Part shown: positions 1-38,107 of the stretch, one piece after another
Position numbering within the stretch: the stretch's first letter is position 1
How the letters are laid out: each line of letters opens with the position of its first letter
Made by a program: the position numbers and the translations under genes
The notes under the pieces: model-generated
The model's database searches: none
Seen by the model: the letters and a program-made list of their open reading frames with translations, nothing else
Told to the model about the DNA's origin: nothing
From: Charina bottae
Taxonomy: Eukaryota > Chordata > Lepidosauria > Squamata > Charinaidae
DNA: 64,000 nucleotides
Direction: 5' to 3'
NCBI GenBank assembly: GCA_023362775.1
Contig: JALMGJ010000029.1
Location: 8,351,268-8,415,267 of the forward strand

Positions 1-679
1 TTTCCAAAGGGTCTCCCATCTGAGCACCGACCAGGTTTCGTTTCCAAACCTAGACAAAGTCACTGGATGCCAAAACAATCTGAAAGGCTGTGCATGCTTC
101 CTCCTTCCAAATATCTTCTTTCCAGTCTATGAACGGTGGTCGACTTCAACACTGGAGACCTCTCCCCTTTTACTTGTCCCAACTCAGTTCTCTCTTTTGG
201 TGATGAAAGAAGGGTGGGATTATTGTTCTGTTCTTCCTTCGGTCTTCCTTCTCAATAGATAAGTGATTGCCAAAGGGTTTGGGGAAAATGTTTCTTCTCC
301 TTCCTCATCTCCTCAAAGGCCAACTGATTGGTGGGACGGTTTGGCCCTTTGGCTGGATTCCATCCTCCATGCTGTTCTAGGCCTACAAGGTGGCACGATG
401 CGGTTGTAGATCTAGAATGGGAATGCCAGGGACCATTGGGGCCCTGAAGGGCCACAGGAAGCCGTACCAACTCATTCCAGAAGAAGTTTAAAGATAGGAA
501 TGGGAGCAGTTCACCAGGTTTAATTTTGTTTTGTTTTAATTTAGAGAAAGAAAATATGGCAGAAACCTTTCTACCCTACCAAATGCTGGTGGTACAAACT
601 TGGGTTGTTTACCTCTGATCTAGAGTATAGAGTTTCAGAGTAAGGAAGTGGCAAAAACATTGAACTGACATTTACAAGG

Positions 680-929
680 GAAACTTATTTATTTATTTAT
701 TTAACTTTTATCCCGCCTTTATTATTTTTATAAATACCTCAAGGCAGCAAACGTACCTAATACTCCTTCCTCCTCCTATTTTCCCCACAACAACCCTGTG
801 AGGTGAGTTGGGCTGAGAGACAGGGACTGGCCCAAGGTCACACAGCCAGCTTTCGTGCCTAAGGCAGGACTAGAACTCTCAGTCTCGTGGTTTCTAGCTC
901 AGCACCTTAACCACTAGACCAAACTGACC
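680..929 (-). mobile_element. tRNA-derived SINE (type B, Sauria-like)
   Basis: Minus strand: CAGTTTGGTCTAGTGGTTAA head, GACTGAGAGTTCTAGTCC (box B), GGGCCAGTCCCTGTCTCTCA, and an AATAAAGGCGGGATAAAA end with a TAAA repeat. The tail differs from type A. Confidence 0.8.
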
Positions 930-947
930 AAACATTTGAGTCTCCAG

Positions 948-1186
948 TATGTCGATGAAGATTCTCAGTCATCCAGGTGGAATTGTCTGTAGGTTGAGTC
1001 ATGGCAACTGGATTTCTTCCTTTTGGTTGAAACAACCAACCCTGTGTACAGCCACCCTGGAAGACATATACTGTATGGGATCCCCTCACCAACTTTTGCC
1101 CAGACTGAAGAAGCTACTTGGATAAACAGCAAAACGTTTCAACCAAAAGAAAGAAATCCAGTTGCCATGACTCAACCTACAGACAC
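948..1186. mobile_element. Penelope-like element, terminal repeats in inverted arrangement
   Basis: Two copies of a terminal segment face each other: about 980-1032 (GTCTGTAGGTTGAGTCATGG...) and 1138-1186 (...GTTGCCATGACTCAACC). Between them lies CTGAAGA...AAAACG, a worn ribozyme-like core. Imperfect TSD GAGTCTCCAG (938-947) / GAGTCCTCAG (1187-1196). Confidence 0.65.
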
Positions 1187-1607
1187 GAGTCCTCAGCTTC
1201 TTTTTTCCCACCATAATGCTGTTAATGATTCATAGTATCCCTTCTATTATGTTCTTCTTTCTACAATAAGAATGAACATGTCAGAAAACATAATTTACAG
1301 CCATCTTCCAGAGATATCTGTGAAAATGTCAAATAAATGTCTTTAATGTCTTTCTGTGTCTTCCTGAAAGCATAAGAAACCTATCATTTATTATTATCAG
1401 GGTCCAGGGATACATTTTTTAAGGAGAAAATCCACTAGAAACAAAGGTAATTAGCAGGAAGTAGGGAGAAAGGATGAGGAAATGTTTGAAACAATGGTCT
1501 CTCCTGGGTGGCCAACTGGATTTTCACCAGTGTTTTTGTGAGATTACGTTTATTCTTTTAAAGAAACATTATTTAACTGATGTACATTTATGTCATATGT
1601 CCTGAGT

Positions 1608-1862
1608 CATAGCTTTCCAAAGTGTGTGTCACTACTGTGTCGCCTGCGGTGTCCTGGTGTGTCGCACGAAAACCTGGAAGCACTGATAGGGGGAACCGGA
1701 AGAAGCGGCACCCCCGCCAATCAGCGCCACCGCTGATTGGCGGAGGTGCCGCTTCTTCTGGTTCCCCCCATCAGCGCTTCCAGGTTTTCGCATGACACAC
1801 CAGGGCCGCGCCACTGCTGCCGTCGCTATGTGTCACCAATAGGAAAAGTTTGGAAAGCTCTG
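1608..1862. mobile_element. hAT MITE (family H), copy 1
   Basis: Ends CATAGCTTTCCAAA / GTTTGGAAAGCTCTG; 8-bp TSD TCCTGAGT at 1600-1607 and 1863-1870. The interior is a hairpin with 60-bp arms (1667-1726 and 1731-1790). Confidence 0.88.
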
Positions 1863-2041
1863 TCCTGAGTACTGTGGGATATAATTCCTGCAAAAACAAG
1901 AAAAACATTCTATAGAATCAGACTGCATCTTTTGTTTTCGTGGATGGTGAACATTTTATTATTTACCTTGCAAGTGTTTATTGAAGATTTGTAAAGTCTA
2001 CTCATGCCAATATAAGACTGCACTGGTGCTTCTTTGTACAT

Positions 2042-2335
2042 CAGTGCTTTCCAAAGTGCCGCCGTTGGCAACACACCAATGCCGGCGGCGGCGCAGCAGC
2101 ACGCGGGGGGGGCGCATGCACAGCGGCGGTGCAGGGGGCGCGCGGTGGCGGCGTGCACGGCGGTGGCGCCCTTGCTAAAACGCAGAAGCGCTGATGGCGC
2201 ACCACCGCCGCCGTGCACACCGCCACCGCGCGCGCCCCCGTGCCGCCGCTTCACGACACACTAAACTGTGTGTCGCGACACACTAAAGTGTTGTGACACA
2301 CTAAAGTGTCACGACACACAGTTTGGAAAGCTATG
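2042..2335. mobile_element. hAT MITE (family H), copy 2
   Basis: Ends CAGTGCTTTCC / GTTTGGAAAGCTATG; TSD TTGTACAT (2034-2041) / TTTTACAT (2336-2343). Very GC-rich GGCGGC-type interior and three degenerate TGTCRCGACACACTAAA units near the right end. Confidence 0.85.
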
Positions 2336-2796
2336 TTTTACATCAATGGAATGTGATTGGGTTTCATTGACTATCTTACAAGAAAGTGAGACTGAAAAAC
2401 AATGAGGATGAGAGGAAGATGGTAGAATATGCTGCAAAACCTTTGTATCCCTCAATATAATCCCCAAAAGCTGGAAGTCTTTTTTTGGTCCATCACCTGC
2501 TCTTGGTCTCTACTGCACTGTGGGATCAATTATATAACTTACTTTAGAAGGCTGTACTCACTCTAAAGCAATATATATGTATTAAATAGTAATAGTAATT
2601 GTCTTGCTTGGTGTGAGCAAGTGAATGTTTGAGCATTCTAATATAATCCACTAGTTCTCTCTGTTAAGCATGCATTTTTTTTTGTATTGTTTCCCCCTGT
2701 CTTGAAGGTGTTAAGTTTTTATATGTCTTATCTTGTCCTTGGTATACTCTTCCCCCCTTGTGCATATGGTTATGTCCATAACTTGGATGCCTGAAG

Positions 2797-28550
<25,754 letters not shown>

Positions 28551-30113
28551 GCATGTCTTTTTTACTATTTTTTTAAACAATCAGACTTGTAAAATTCCGA
28601 TTAGCTATTGAAAAAATTGGCCGGACTTGCCCTTTTCCTGTTCCAATACTACCCTGAAGTACTTAATTTACTTTTTCTCTGCATAAAGTGACGGTGATGC
28701 AAACTTTTGGAATTTACTGTTTGAATGATTTGCTCATGCTATGGATAGGTGTTGACCTCAACTTTGGAATTGCTAATCCAAAGATTTTTGCAGGAAAAGC
28801 TAGTTAGATTTTTGACATGTACTCAAGGTACTGATATTAGTGGTTGTCAGTTTATTCATTCAGTTGAATCTCATTCAGTTCTTGGGAATGTAGCATTTTA
28901 GATTGCATCTAGATAAAGGTGTATCTTAATGTTTCACCTCATCAAATATTTTTGTCTCATGAAAGCTTAATTTTTCAAGTAGCAGTTGCCTTGCTTTTTA
29001 TGTTGACAAGCTAACATTCTGCTTGTGGTGAGGTTTTGTTTTATTTTGAAACAGGACATTTGGTTGAAATTGAATTCTCTTCTGTGCAATTTATTTGTAC
29101 ACGCAGATTGGTGCTGATCTAAGAATGTTCTGCTACATACACGTTTATTTACAGTCAGAACCATGAGTAAAATTCATGGTATTGATGTTCTATAAAATAA
29201 TCTGTTTCTACGTCTTTTAAGTGTTGAAAACCTTCCTCGATACAGTGTAGGCAGCGTGGACTGTTGACCCTTATTGATTCTCTAAATTTATTACTAAGCA
29301 TTTGTTTCATTGGGTGCCTGAGCTTGTTCAAATGCAGACTGCCTTTGTAAATAAATATAATTTATGAATTAAGGAGTTCACTTCTTTAGTTAAAAGCAAA
29401 ACGCTACCCTTACCAGCAGCCCACTGAGGCTACATTGTAAAATGCATCTACTACATACAGTACAGTTGTGTCTTCTGCTCCCTAGAAACAGATTTTGCAC
29501 TGATTGGGTAAAATACAAACAGAAAATCAGGCTCAGATGCAAAATCGTGTTAATCCAAAGAATCAAGCCATAAATGAACCATTTTTAAAAAAACTGTTAT
29601 GCATTATGAAGAGCATCAGGCATATTAATTTTTAATTCCAATGCATATGGCTGTCTTTTTTTTTATGGTTAGGAGAATAATTCTTATTATTACTATGGGC
29701 CTGGGGAGAGTAATATAAGACTCTTAATTAAGCCAAGTGGTTAATATAAATGTACACAAAATGAAGTATCATTATGGTATTCTATTGGGATGTTTGTGTA
29801 CAAAGAGGTATTGCCATGTTAAATAAATAAAAACCTACTGAGAAATAAAATGATGCACATTTCTTTCTACAACATAGTTTCTCAAGTGGTTACCACTTGA
29901 GGTGTGGTTTGGAGTTGTGTTATGACTTCTATGCTTTGGAGTTAATACCTCTTCCTTCTGAGTTACCTTGAGGTAGTTATGATCTGTGTGATAGTTTGCA
30001 GTTGCCATCTATTTGTTCTGCATAATCTTCTAGTTGTCAACATTGGCTGGTGACCACTGGTGGGATAGTCCAACAATTTCACCTACTCATTCCAAATAAT
30101 TTTCTAGGAGTTA

Positions 30114-30333
30114 AAAAGGTAACGGTTCCCCCCGCACATTTGTGCAGTCGTGTCCGACTCTAGGGGCCGGTGCTCATCTCCGTTTGTTAGCCAAAGAGCC
30201 AGTGTTGTCCGAAGACGCTTCCGCGGTCATGTGGCCAGCATGACGCACGCGGAACGCTGTTACCTACCCACCGAAGTGGTACCTATTCATCTACTTGCAT
30301 TTGCATGCTTTCGAGTTGCTAGGTTGGCAAGAG
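30114..30333 (-). mobile_element. Type A SINE, headless copy
   Basis: Minus-strand copy that starts at CTCTTGCC and lacks the tRNA head. TSD CTAGGAGTTA at 30104-30113 and 30334-30343. Confidence 0.88.
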
Positions 30334-30769
30334 CTAGGAGTTAGCACTGGCTAATTAGAACAGGTGCAATTGTCTGGAGTTACGGTCTATTCATTGCAAG
30401 TTATTTTCTAGTAGTTACCATTGGCTGGTATTTCACAAATGTTTTGAAAGTTGCTCTAAGGCTTGACTTTCCACTTTATGCCTTTTTGGGCCTGCATCTG
30501 CTCAACCGTAAAATACTTCTGCTGCTGATTAAATAAGTGTTTCTAATGGAATATCAGCAAAAAATTTAGTGCTTTAAGAGTTAGATGAGATGTGCTAAGT
30601 TGTGCTGTTGAACTGGTAATGCAATGAAGGGATTCCAGTGATACCTTTCCCCTTGGTTACTATTGTCAACATCATGTAAGCACCTGAAAATCTAAATGTT
30701 CTTATTTATTTACTTAACTACTTACCAACCTATTGGCTGATATGCTGCTTCATTTCTGAAGATTTGTCC

Positions 30770-31060
30770 CTGTATCCTCTCCTGAAGAGCCCTATTTTCA
30801 CAGCTCTTCAAAAACATGATCTGGAGAAGGTGGTCTGGATACCTGGGAGGTAGGCTGTTCCAAAGGATGGATGTCATGGCCAAGAAGGTTCAGCTGTGGG
30901 GTCCTTGCAGATGGCATTCCCTCAGGTGGGACCTTCAGTAAGCCTCCTTTCCCTGATCTCACAAGACAGATTCAACCCAGAGAAGGTGGTCTCAAAAAGA
31001 TCCAGGCCCTGAGCCATTTAAAGGTGAGAGTTCTCCATTCATATCCTTCATTGCTTGACT
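30770..31060 (-). mobile_element. Old L2-like fragment
   Basis: A degenerate copy of the L2 3' coding region: minus-strand words equivalent to the [12 protein letters not shown] and GAMxPTS area are still visible (for example GGCTGTTCCAAAGGATGG on the plus strand). Assigned by pattern only. Confidence 0.4.
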
Positions 31061-31149
31061 TAGATTAACATTAAGTCTTAGTGAACTTATTATCAAGTAA
31101 GGTACATATACCTCTAGTTAGTGGCTTAGGATTTGTGAAGAATAGGTAA

Positions 31150-31345
31150 ATAAGACTGGATCATTGTCACAAACCAGCTAGGTGATACCATCTGGCTGAC
31201 CATGGTGGACCTCAAAATGTTAAACAGGGTTAGGAGTTGGGTGAGAAACTACCAGGAAACCCTAGGTAGCAGGGGTTGAATATTGAAAGGTTCAAAACTT
31301 GGTAAAAGACAGCGGCAAGCCACTTCTGTATAGTTGCCAGAAAGC
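31150..31345 (+). mobile_element. 5S-rRNA-derived SINE remnant
   Basis: ATGTTAAACAGGGTTAGGAG, then AGACAGCGGCAAGCCACTTC TGTATAGTTGCCAGAAAG, the common body of 5S-headed SINEs. Lies 370 bp before REP15. Confidence 0.45.
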
Positions 31346-31715
31346 TACACGAATGTGCTCATGAAGTTGCTGGGAATTGAGCTTGACTTGAGATTTCCTT
31401 CATGCTTTCTAGTTACGACTTTAAAAAAAAACTGTAAGGGAAATGCAAATATTAACAATAAAGGGAGGGGAATGTGTAATGAACACAAAGAAAGCTGTGA
31501 AATTTTAAAAGTGAAAATGACCAGACCAGTTCAACTAGTTTCTGCAGGTTGAGTTGAAACACCACACACCCAGTGTTCCTTGTTTGCAGTTTAGAAGCAG
31601 ATCAATTTGCATGGCAGGATGCTGGTTAGAGACAATAGCACATTGGCCTTGCTTATTTAGACCCCGAATCTTAAGAAAAAGTTTTTAAGGGCCACTTCCA
31701 TCTTTGGAAAGGAAA

Positions 31716-32432
31716 ATGGGTCAGAAGATGGCAAAGGAAGCAAGCCAAGAGAATAAGGCTGACGTCCTGGTGATATGTGATATATTTAGCCAAGGAGTAG
31801 GTCATGCATCCCAAAAACTTAAAGAGTACCTGGGATTTGAGGATCCCCAGAGCAAATTCCATCCAGCTACGGATACCCTTAATGAAATTTTTCTGGTCAA
31901 CTTCATCAGTTTCTGTGTTGAGAAAGGCGTAGAAGAACGCATTACAACCAGCAAAATGACCAAGCAACAATCCTTGCTTTTGGGAGTCGACTGGATTTGG
32001 ACTCTATCTGGAGCGGACAAGCAAATTAAACTTCAACTCGCTGTCCAGTCTCTGCAGATGACTGATCTCCCCAGTCGAGACAAACCTCTTGAATTCCTAG
32101 GCAGTAACAGAGAGACAATGCTTGCTAGCGAGCTATTTTGGAACAAAAGCCGACTTGAAAAGCTGGAAGAATTCTGCACGTTGGTTGGGCAGGACTGTCT
32201 TGGCTTATTCATAATCTATGGGGTTCCAGGAAAGCCGAAAGAGATCCGAGGCATCGTTTTGGACAGCATTGAAAAGGAAAAAAGGAAAAACCTCTTTTCG
32301 GGTGATAGTGCTTTGAGACAATATGTTTTGGACACAGACAATTTTCTCCCTACTAAAGAGATGCTGGAACATTGCCTCTTTAAGAAAAATGGATTGAGGG
32401 ATATGGGTAAGGTGTATATTAATTTCCTTTAA
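31716..32432 (+). CDS. REP15: REP15, Rab15 effector protein
   Basis: A single uninterrupted 717-bp frame of 238 codons; human REP15 has 236. The product binds GTP-loaded Rab15 on the endocytic recycling compartment and helps transferrin-receptor recycling (family knowledge). Recognised by conserved blocks in order: AAQ/ASQKLKEYLGFE near residue 35, TLNEIFLVNFI, KMTKQQ, WIWTLSGADKQIKLQLAVQ, KLEEFC, DCLGLFIIYGVPGKPKEIRG, and the end GKVYINFL. The start at 31716 (MGQK) matches the mammalian N-terminus and has A at -3 and G at +4. The coding region is intronless, as in mammals. It lies about 4 kb downstream of the PPFIBP1 stop on the same strand, the conserved tetrapod neighbour. No disabling change; 5' UTR and promoter not identified. 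Confidence 0.95.
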   Translation: MGQKMAKEASQENKADVLVICDIFSQGVGHASQKLKEYLGFEDPQSKFHPATDTLNEIFLVNFISFCVEKGVEERITTSKMTKQQSLLLGVDWIWTLSGADKQIKLQLAVQSLQMTDLPSRDKPLEFLGSNRETMLASELFWNKSRLEKLEEFCTLVGQDCLGLFIIYGVPGKPKEIRGIVLDSIEKEKRKNLFSGDSALRQYVLDTDNFLPTKEMLEHCLFKKNGLRDMGKVYINFL

Positions 32433-33289
32433 CATTTCTAATTGCAAATGCTAAAGATGCAGCATCAATGGCTATCTCATATTGCTCACAAACTGCTCTC
32501 TTCTTAGCTTGTTCCCAAAGATGAACCATTGTAGACTTTGCAGGAGTAATTGTTTTCTAGACGGTGCACTTCCATAAAATAGATTTTTAAAGCATTCCCG
32601 TCTCGAACGTTCAACTGTTTACAGGACCATGCTAAAAAAGAAATCTATTCACCATACTGTGCAGTAGGAAATATAATTGTTACCAGAAACATAGCATAAA
32701 GATGTAAATGCTACCTTAAACGAATAAACATTCATGTGACAGACTCAGTAGGTTATTCTTTCATAATAACGTTTGCTGTTGCCAACTTAAGAGGTATGTC
32801 AGAATATAAAATCATGCCTCGCAGGGATGTCCTTGGGGTGGTGGCTGCAGCTGTGCAATCAAAGCCGCCACCCTTTTTTTAATAAATGCATAGAATGTGC
32901 AACGCATATGAAAAAAGAGGTGGGCTTTCCATCAGGTGGTCCTGACCACCAACCTGACTTTTAGATGCTCCTCTGCAGATGCCCCTGATAATATGGAATT
33001 TTTCTCCCTTTCTCAACATATTAGAACTCGAGGCCATTTCTGGAAACTTGAGGCAGGAAGATTCAGGACTTGAAAGGAGGCCATAGTTTTTACCTAAGTT
33101 ATAGCTGAACTGCAGAATTTGTTGTGGTGACAGCAGACTGTGGATCGGTTTCAAAGGTTATGGGAGGGTCAGGGTTTTGGGAGCTTCTAATTTTGATGGT
33201 TGTTGACTCCTTCCACAGGCAACAGGGTTTGGGTATTGTTTGTTGGGAAGACAATTGGAGCGGGCTCTTGCTTTCCTGTCCAGACTTTT

Positions 33290-33390
33290 GAGCTTCCGAG
33301 TCACATCCAGTTGGCCACTATGGGACACAGGATGCTGGACTTAGATGGGCCTCTGGGCTGATCTAGCAGGCTATTCTTATGAGCAGTTAT
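33290..33390. mobile_element. Interspersed repeat remnant
   Basis: GGCCACTATGGGACACAGGA then TGCTGGACTTAGATGGGCCT and TGATCTAGCAGG are words of a widespread reptile/bird repeat; class not assigned. Confidence 0.4.
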
Positions 33391-34549
33391 ACCAGAGTAC
33401 CTTCTCTGCTAGACTAAGCAGGCACGTGAAAGTGGGGCTTCAAACTTCTCTGAGCTTGAAAAAAGATGCAGCTACTTTAATATTGTAAAACGTTAATGAG
33501 CAGATTCCTTAAAGCGGCATTTCCCCCCCCCCCAAGCTTGCGCTGAAACCTCGAAAAAAGAGGCTGCTTTAAATAGCAGAGAGGCGCTGCACTTGTGCGT
33601 AATCACAAAGCACATTTTCTCAATGATTTTGCACTGCCCAAATGCCTATGTCTGAGTAACTTCATTCACTGAAATCTAATGATTTCTGGTCTGTTTTTTA
33701 ATGTTTTCTTTGTGCATCAGTAGATGTTTTTTACAGGGTTTCTAGCTGGTCTTAAGTGGTTCAAAGTATAGATGGCTTTTTTTCTTTGTCAGGAAGTTTG
33801 ACTTATGCTTTCCTCTGATGTGTAGGGAGCTTTGTAATGCAGCTCTGTCATGGGGAAATGCACATGACTTTTTGTAGATGTGGAACTGCAGCTGGAAGAA
33901 TGAATCACTAACCAGAGGGCTATACAATCTTTGATAGCCTTCATTTAACAGGCAGCAAGTTTTATAATACGATGTCTCATGCAGGCCAAGATGTGCTGAG
34001 AAGTCAATAATGTGAATTTTCACAGCTGTATCTGTCCAAATTGAGATTTCACGCATGTTCAGTAACTCAATATGTGCTTTGTTGTGTGTATGCTGACACT
34101 ACCCCCTAAGTTAATTCCGGAACCACTCAATATATTTGAAGAAAAATAGAGGGGAGACTCATGTGCAGAGAAAAGTTGATCTATATAGATCCCCCCCCCG
34201 AAATCAAAACAGGAACTCATAGAAATTGAGGTTGTTCCAGATTTATCTGCAACTCGTGATAGAAGGATGCCAAGAGTTAAGCAACAAAACACACTCATGT
34301 AGTTATATGACAAATAAGACAAGATGCTATGATGGATCCTATGGACTAGAAGCAACGCAATAGGGATGTGCAAACTGCTCCATTCACTGAATAAGTGGTT
34401 GTGCCCAGACCAAACCATGTGTTTCATCCAGGTGCAGACTGCATGTATATGGTCCAGACCCAAAACATAAATGTTCTGGGCAGGTGCTCTGCAGTGGGAA
34501 GAGAAAATAATGGGAGGTGGAACATGACAGCACCTGAAGGGACATAAGG

Positions 34550-35010
34550 CAAATGAAGGTGTTGGAAGATTGGGGGAGGAACAGGTAGGCTGATGAACAT
34601 GCATGGAGGTGGGGTGTCAGGGAGATAACTGGTGAAGAAGGAGGGGGCTCCCTCCAGGGGGATAAATGCATGCACAGTACTGAATCAATTTGCTTTCATC
34701 GTAAGAGGCTGAAGAAGGCACCGCCCTAATTTCTTGGGCCCTTTCTCTGAGCATTACTAGTTCATTTTAGTTTAGCTGGATTCTGTCTAGCAGAGTAGAA
34801 CAATAAAACACTAGAGCCCGTACACCAAGTCTCAGCGTGTTCCTTCACTCAAAGTCAGGACATGGGGTGATGGTAGCAGGTGTGAGAAAGGAAGAAGTAG
34901 GAAGATTGGGGGAGGAACAGGTAGGCTGATGGACATGCATGGAGGTGGGGTGATGGTAGGTGTGAGAAAGGAAGAAGTAGGAAGATTGGGGGAGGGATGG
35001 GTGCATAGGG
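34550..35010 (+). repeat. Local duplication of a ~90-bp GA-rich unit
   Basis: The words AGATTGGGGGAGGAACAGG and GGACATGCATGGAGGTGGGG occur at about 34568-34616 and 34911-34952. GTGTGAGAAAGGAAGAAGTA occurs at about 34880 and 34960. A partial tandem duplication plus a more distant copy; no gene seen. Confidence 0.7.
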
Positions 35011-35279
35011 TTTGTGGGGGAGGTCAAGAGCATCAGACTTGTTCCACTTGCTCTATGAAAACCCTCCAGAATGGTCATGGCCAAAACCTGGAATCACCAA
35101 GATGTTCCAGGTTTCAGTTCTGCAAGACTGCAACCTGCCCAGAACTTCCAAACCACAATGCATTCCATGCACATAATGGAACACATTCTTTGTTTTGTGC
35201 ATATTCTTGCAACATAGCATCCAATAGACTTACATAGCCTTGTCTGTCTTTGTGGCTATATGACTTGGAAAGGTACAAA

Positions 35280-35365
35280 TTTTATTATTTTATTTATTTA
35301 TTTAGTTAATTTATCCCCGCCCATCTCCCCGAATAGGGGACTCTGGGCGGTTATAAGATGCAGAC
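35280..35365 (-). mobile_element. L2 3' tail fragment
   Basis: Minus strand CCGCCCAGAGTCCCC then GGGGAGATGGGCGGGG and an AAATAAAT tail. A very short 5'-truncated L2 end. Confidence 0.7.
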
Positions 35366-36328
35366 AGCTGCACTGCAGACACAAGGTCCTTTGGAGGTGT
35401 CCCCCCTTCCCCATTTAATAGTTGAGGACATTTAAATGAATAATTGAGACACCTAGGGATGCTGCTTTCGTGACGAAGTAATAAAGGTAAGACTATTTTC
35501 TAAGCATCTGTGAAAAAATTTCTTGCTATAGGTTCTTTGCACTAAGAAACACCAAATGTGGAGAGGCCAGTCCTATGAATCACTCCCTCCTCTACATCCT
35601 GGTTGCTGAACAAAACGAATTGCTGAGACTCAGATCCTGATTCTTTATTTGCGTATTGCCCGTGCTACTCTGGCTACAGAAATAGCACACATGCTCCTGG
35701 CAGGGCGGTAGAGCTTAACAGCTATGATTCACAAATTCCCTAGAAATGTTATGAGTAAGAGTTGACTCGCTCTCTCAAAACATCTCATCTGATTGAAGGG
35801 GGAGGAAAGGGAAAGGATTTTTCTTGGCTTGTTTATTCTGCAATCGTAAGAGAAGGCAGATAATGTATTTTGGTTAGGTAGGATGCTGGAGTTCTTTTTC
35901 TTTGCTGGAAAATGCAATTGCAGAAAAGGATGGCAGGCGCTGCAAACGAAAACATAAGGAATATTCCAAGCGCCAGTGCCAGGATTATAATAGGCAAAGC
36001 CTGATGTGTTTGGGATATAATTCTTCATCAAGGGCCTTGGAACCAAGCAAGAGTACCGATGAGACACTTAAAAAAACAACAACAAATCATCTCTTTAAAC
36101 AGTTTAGCTCCCATGAGAATACTTACTTACTTATATTTGATTCTTGCAGGTTACAGGGTTTAAAAAAAAATCTCCTTTCCTCCCTTCCCCTTTGCTGAAA
36201 ACAACTACAAGATAGACATACCATGTCATGTTTATATTGGTAAGGGTCTCTGAAATGCAAAATGCTCAGGGATTAGACTTGTCTTTACGGACACACTTCT
36301 TTAGTTTAGCTACCCCCATTGATGGCAT

Positions 36329-36656
36329 GGTGGTGGCTCAGCGGGTAAGACGCCAGGCTTGTCAATCGGAAGATTGCAAGTTCAGAGGTTCGAATCCCTA
36401 GCCCTGCGTGTCGGAGTGAGCTCCCGCACCAGCCCCAGCTCTTGCCAGCCTAGCAATTCGAAAGCATGCAAATGCAAGTAGATGAATAGGTACCACTTCG
36501 GTGGGATGGTAACAGCGTTCCGCACACGTCATGCCGGCCACATGACCGTGGAAGCGTCTTCGGACAACGCTGGCTCTTCGGCTAACAAACGGAGATGAGC
36601 ACCGGCCCCTAGAGTCGGACATGACTGCACAAATGTGCGGGGGGAACCTTTACCTT
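36329..36656 (+). mobile_element. Type A SINE, full length
   Basis: tRNA head (GGCTCAGCGGGTAAGACG), body and AACCTTTACC tail. TSD ATTGATGGCAT at 36318-36328 and 36657-36667. Confidence 0.9.
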
Positions 36657-37384
36657 ATTGATGGCATCCCGCTTCTTCCAAAAAGGCAGAGTGGGGAACT
36701 GAAGGACAGGGGGTCCTTCTCTCTGAAAGAGGAGCTTTTAGCTAGAAGGCTAAAAATGTCAGTTCCATTTGGGGGGACCAATTTCTGTAGATGCGTTTGT
36801 AAATTGAACCCAATTCTTATTACTGGGCTATCCATCTTGTTGCAAAAGGAAAAAGGACAACATTCTCCATAGGAAAGCTGTTCACTGACTTCTGAAGGAC
36901 TCAGCTCAAAAATGTTTAGTTTTCTCTTTGTACCTAATCTTGAAAAAACTCTCAACACAAAAACGGGAGAGAAAAATGGGAGAGTACCATCCAATTGATT
37001 TTATCCCCGTATTAACGAATAAAAGAACTCACAAAACATTTTAACCAAAAAAAAGTGTTTTATTTCTACCACAAATAGCTGAAAAAGTCAAATAGCTGAA
37101 TAGGCAGGTAAAGAAATACAAAACAGTTTGTGTGAACAAGACCAGTGTTATTCAGCGTCAACAGAGTTAGTAAAAAGTAAGGCTCTTTTACTCATATTAA
37201 GCAAAAAGGAGAGCGATATGACCTTTTCTTTTCTGCTACAGACAGATATTCGAGCAAAGAATCTAGTGCATCATCAAACTTCTCTGGAGCTCGTTTTCCT
37301 TGACTTTTTTCATCCCCTCTAGCACTCTCTCCCTCTTAATCTAAAGGCCAAACTACATGATATGCTCAGGGGTATTCATGGGCC

Positions 37385-37510
37385 AAGAGTGTGTATGCGT
37401 CAAAGTCAAGATGTTGGCTGTGCCACAATTGAAGCCTCATCCTTTTTCTATCTCATGCAGACAAACATACAAAAGGGCAGGACTTCAATTATGTAACTAT
37501 AGCCACTTTT
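37385..37510. mobile_element. MITE related to the copy at 63.6 kb
   Basis: CAAAGTCAAGATGTTGGC, CACAATTGAAGCCTCATCC and AAAGGGCAGGACTTCAATTA match the family's left arm and interior; right arm lost. Confidence 0.4.
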
Positions 37511-38107
37511 TTAACCCCGTAGCACCATTATCAATTGACTTCTTATTTATCATCTCTGTGAAGGAATCAGTCAAGATTTGGGATCTTGACATGTGGAATC
37601 ATCAGCATTAGCCCTTTCCGCTCTAATAAGGTCCTGATCCAGATCATGCACGCACACTCCGGAATTTACTTTTGAATTGAGTTATTTCAACTTGGAATCA
37701 CGTTCATGTTTGTTGTGCATTTCTGAAGGCCTGTTGAGCCAGAAAGGAGCCCAGCTCGAGCACAGGAGTCTGTTTTGAGCTGGAGACACTTCCAGTATGC
37801 CGGAAGCAACCTGTTTTGCCAAGTCTTCCAAATCCAGGATATATTCTGCATACCTCTAGTGCAGTGCATTATATCTAATGTGGCTGACAGTAACTTGAAG
37901 CCCTCAAATGGTGATGTTTGGCTGTCATCTTTTATCCAATTCTTCCCCACCCCGAATCAACTAATTATCAGTCCAATGACTCCACGGGTTCCTATGTAGC
38001 AACACTTCTGTTCTTGCTGTTAAGTTACCTGTGCATAACTGAATCCTAAGATGATTAAAGGCAAAGCAAGAAAGGGTTTTACGAATTGCCTACTTGAAAG
38101 GATATTC

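Larger units (their letters stand above)
1..2796. other. PPFIBP1 intron, 5' part of window
   Basis: Holds a type B SINE, an inverted Penelope-like insertion and two family H hAT MITEs. The first 40 bp (GTCTCCCATCTGAGCACC) may be a worn 5S-type SINE. No earlier PPFIBP1 exon recognised. Confidence 0.6.
32433..36317. other. Intergenic region after REP15
   Basis: No gene recognised. It holds a C-rich run near 33523, a repeat remnant at 33.3 kb, the GA-rich duplication at 34.6-35.0 kb and an L2 tail at 35.3 kb. Open frames here lack any recognisable domain. Confidence 0.5.

Noticed and set aside
2034..2264. Arg/Ala/Pro-rich frames in GC-rich sequence
   Set aside because: They lie in a hAT MITE interior and have the composition of a GGCGGC repeat.
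34059..34675. Open frames of up to 181 codons on the minus strand
   Set aside because: No recognisable domain, Pro/Ser/His-rich composition, and overlap with a local GA-rich duplication; no splice or homology support.
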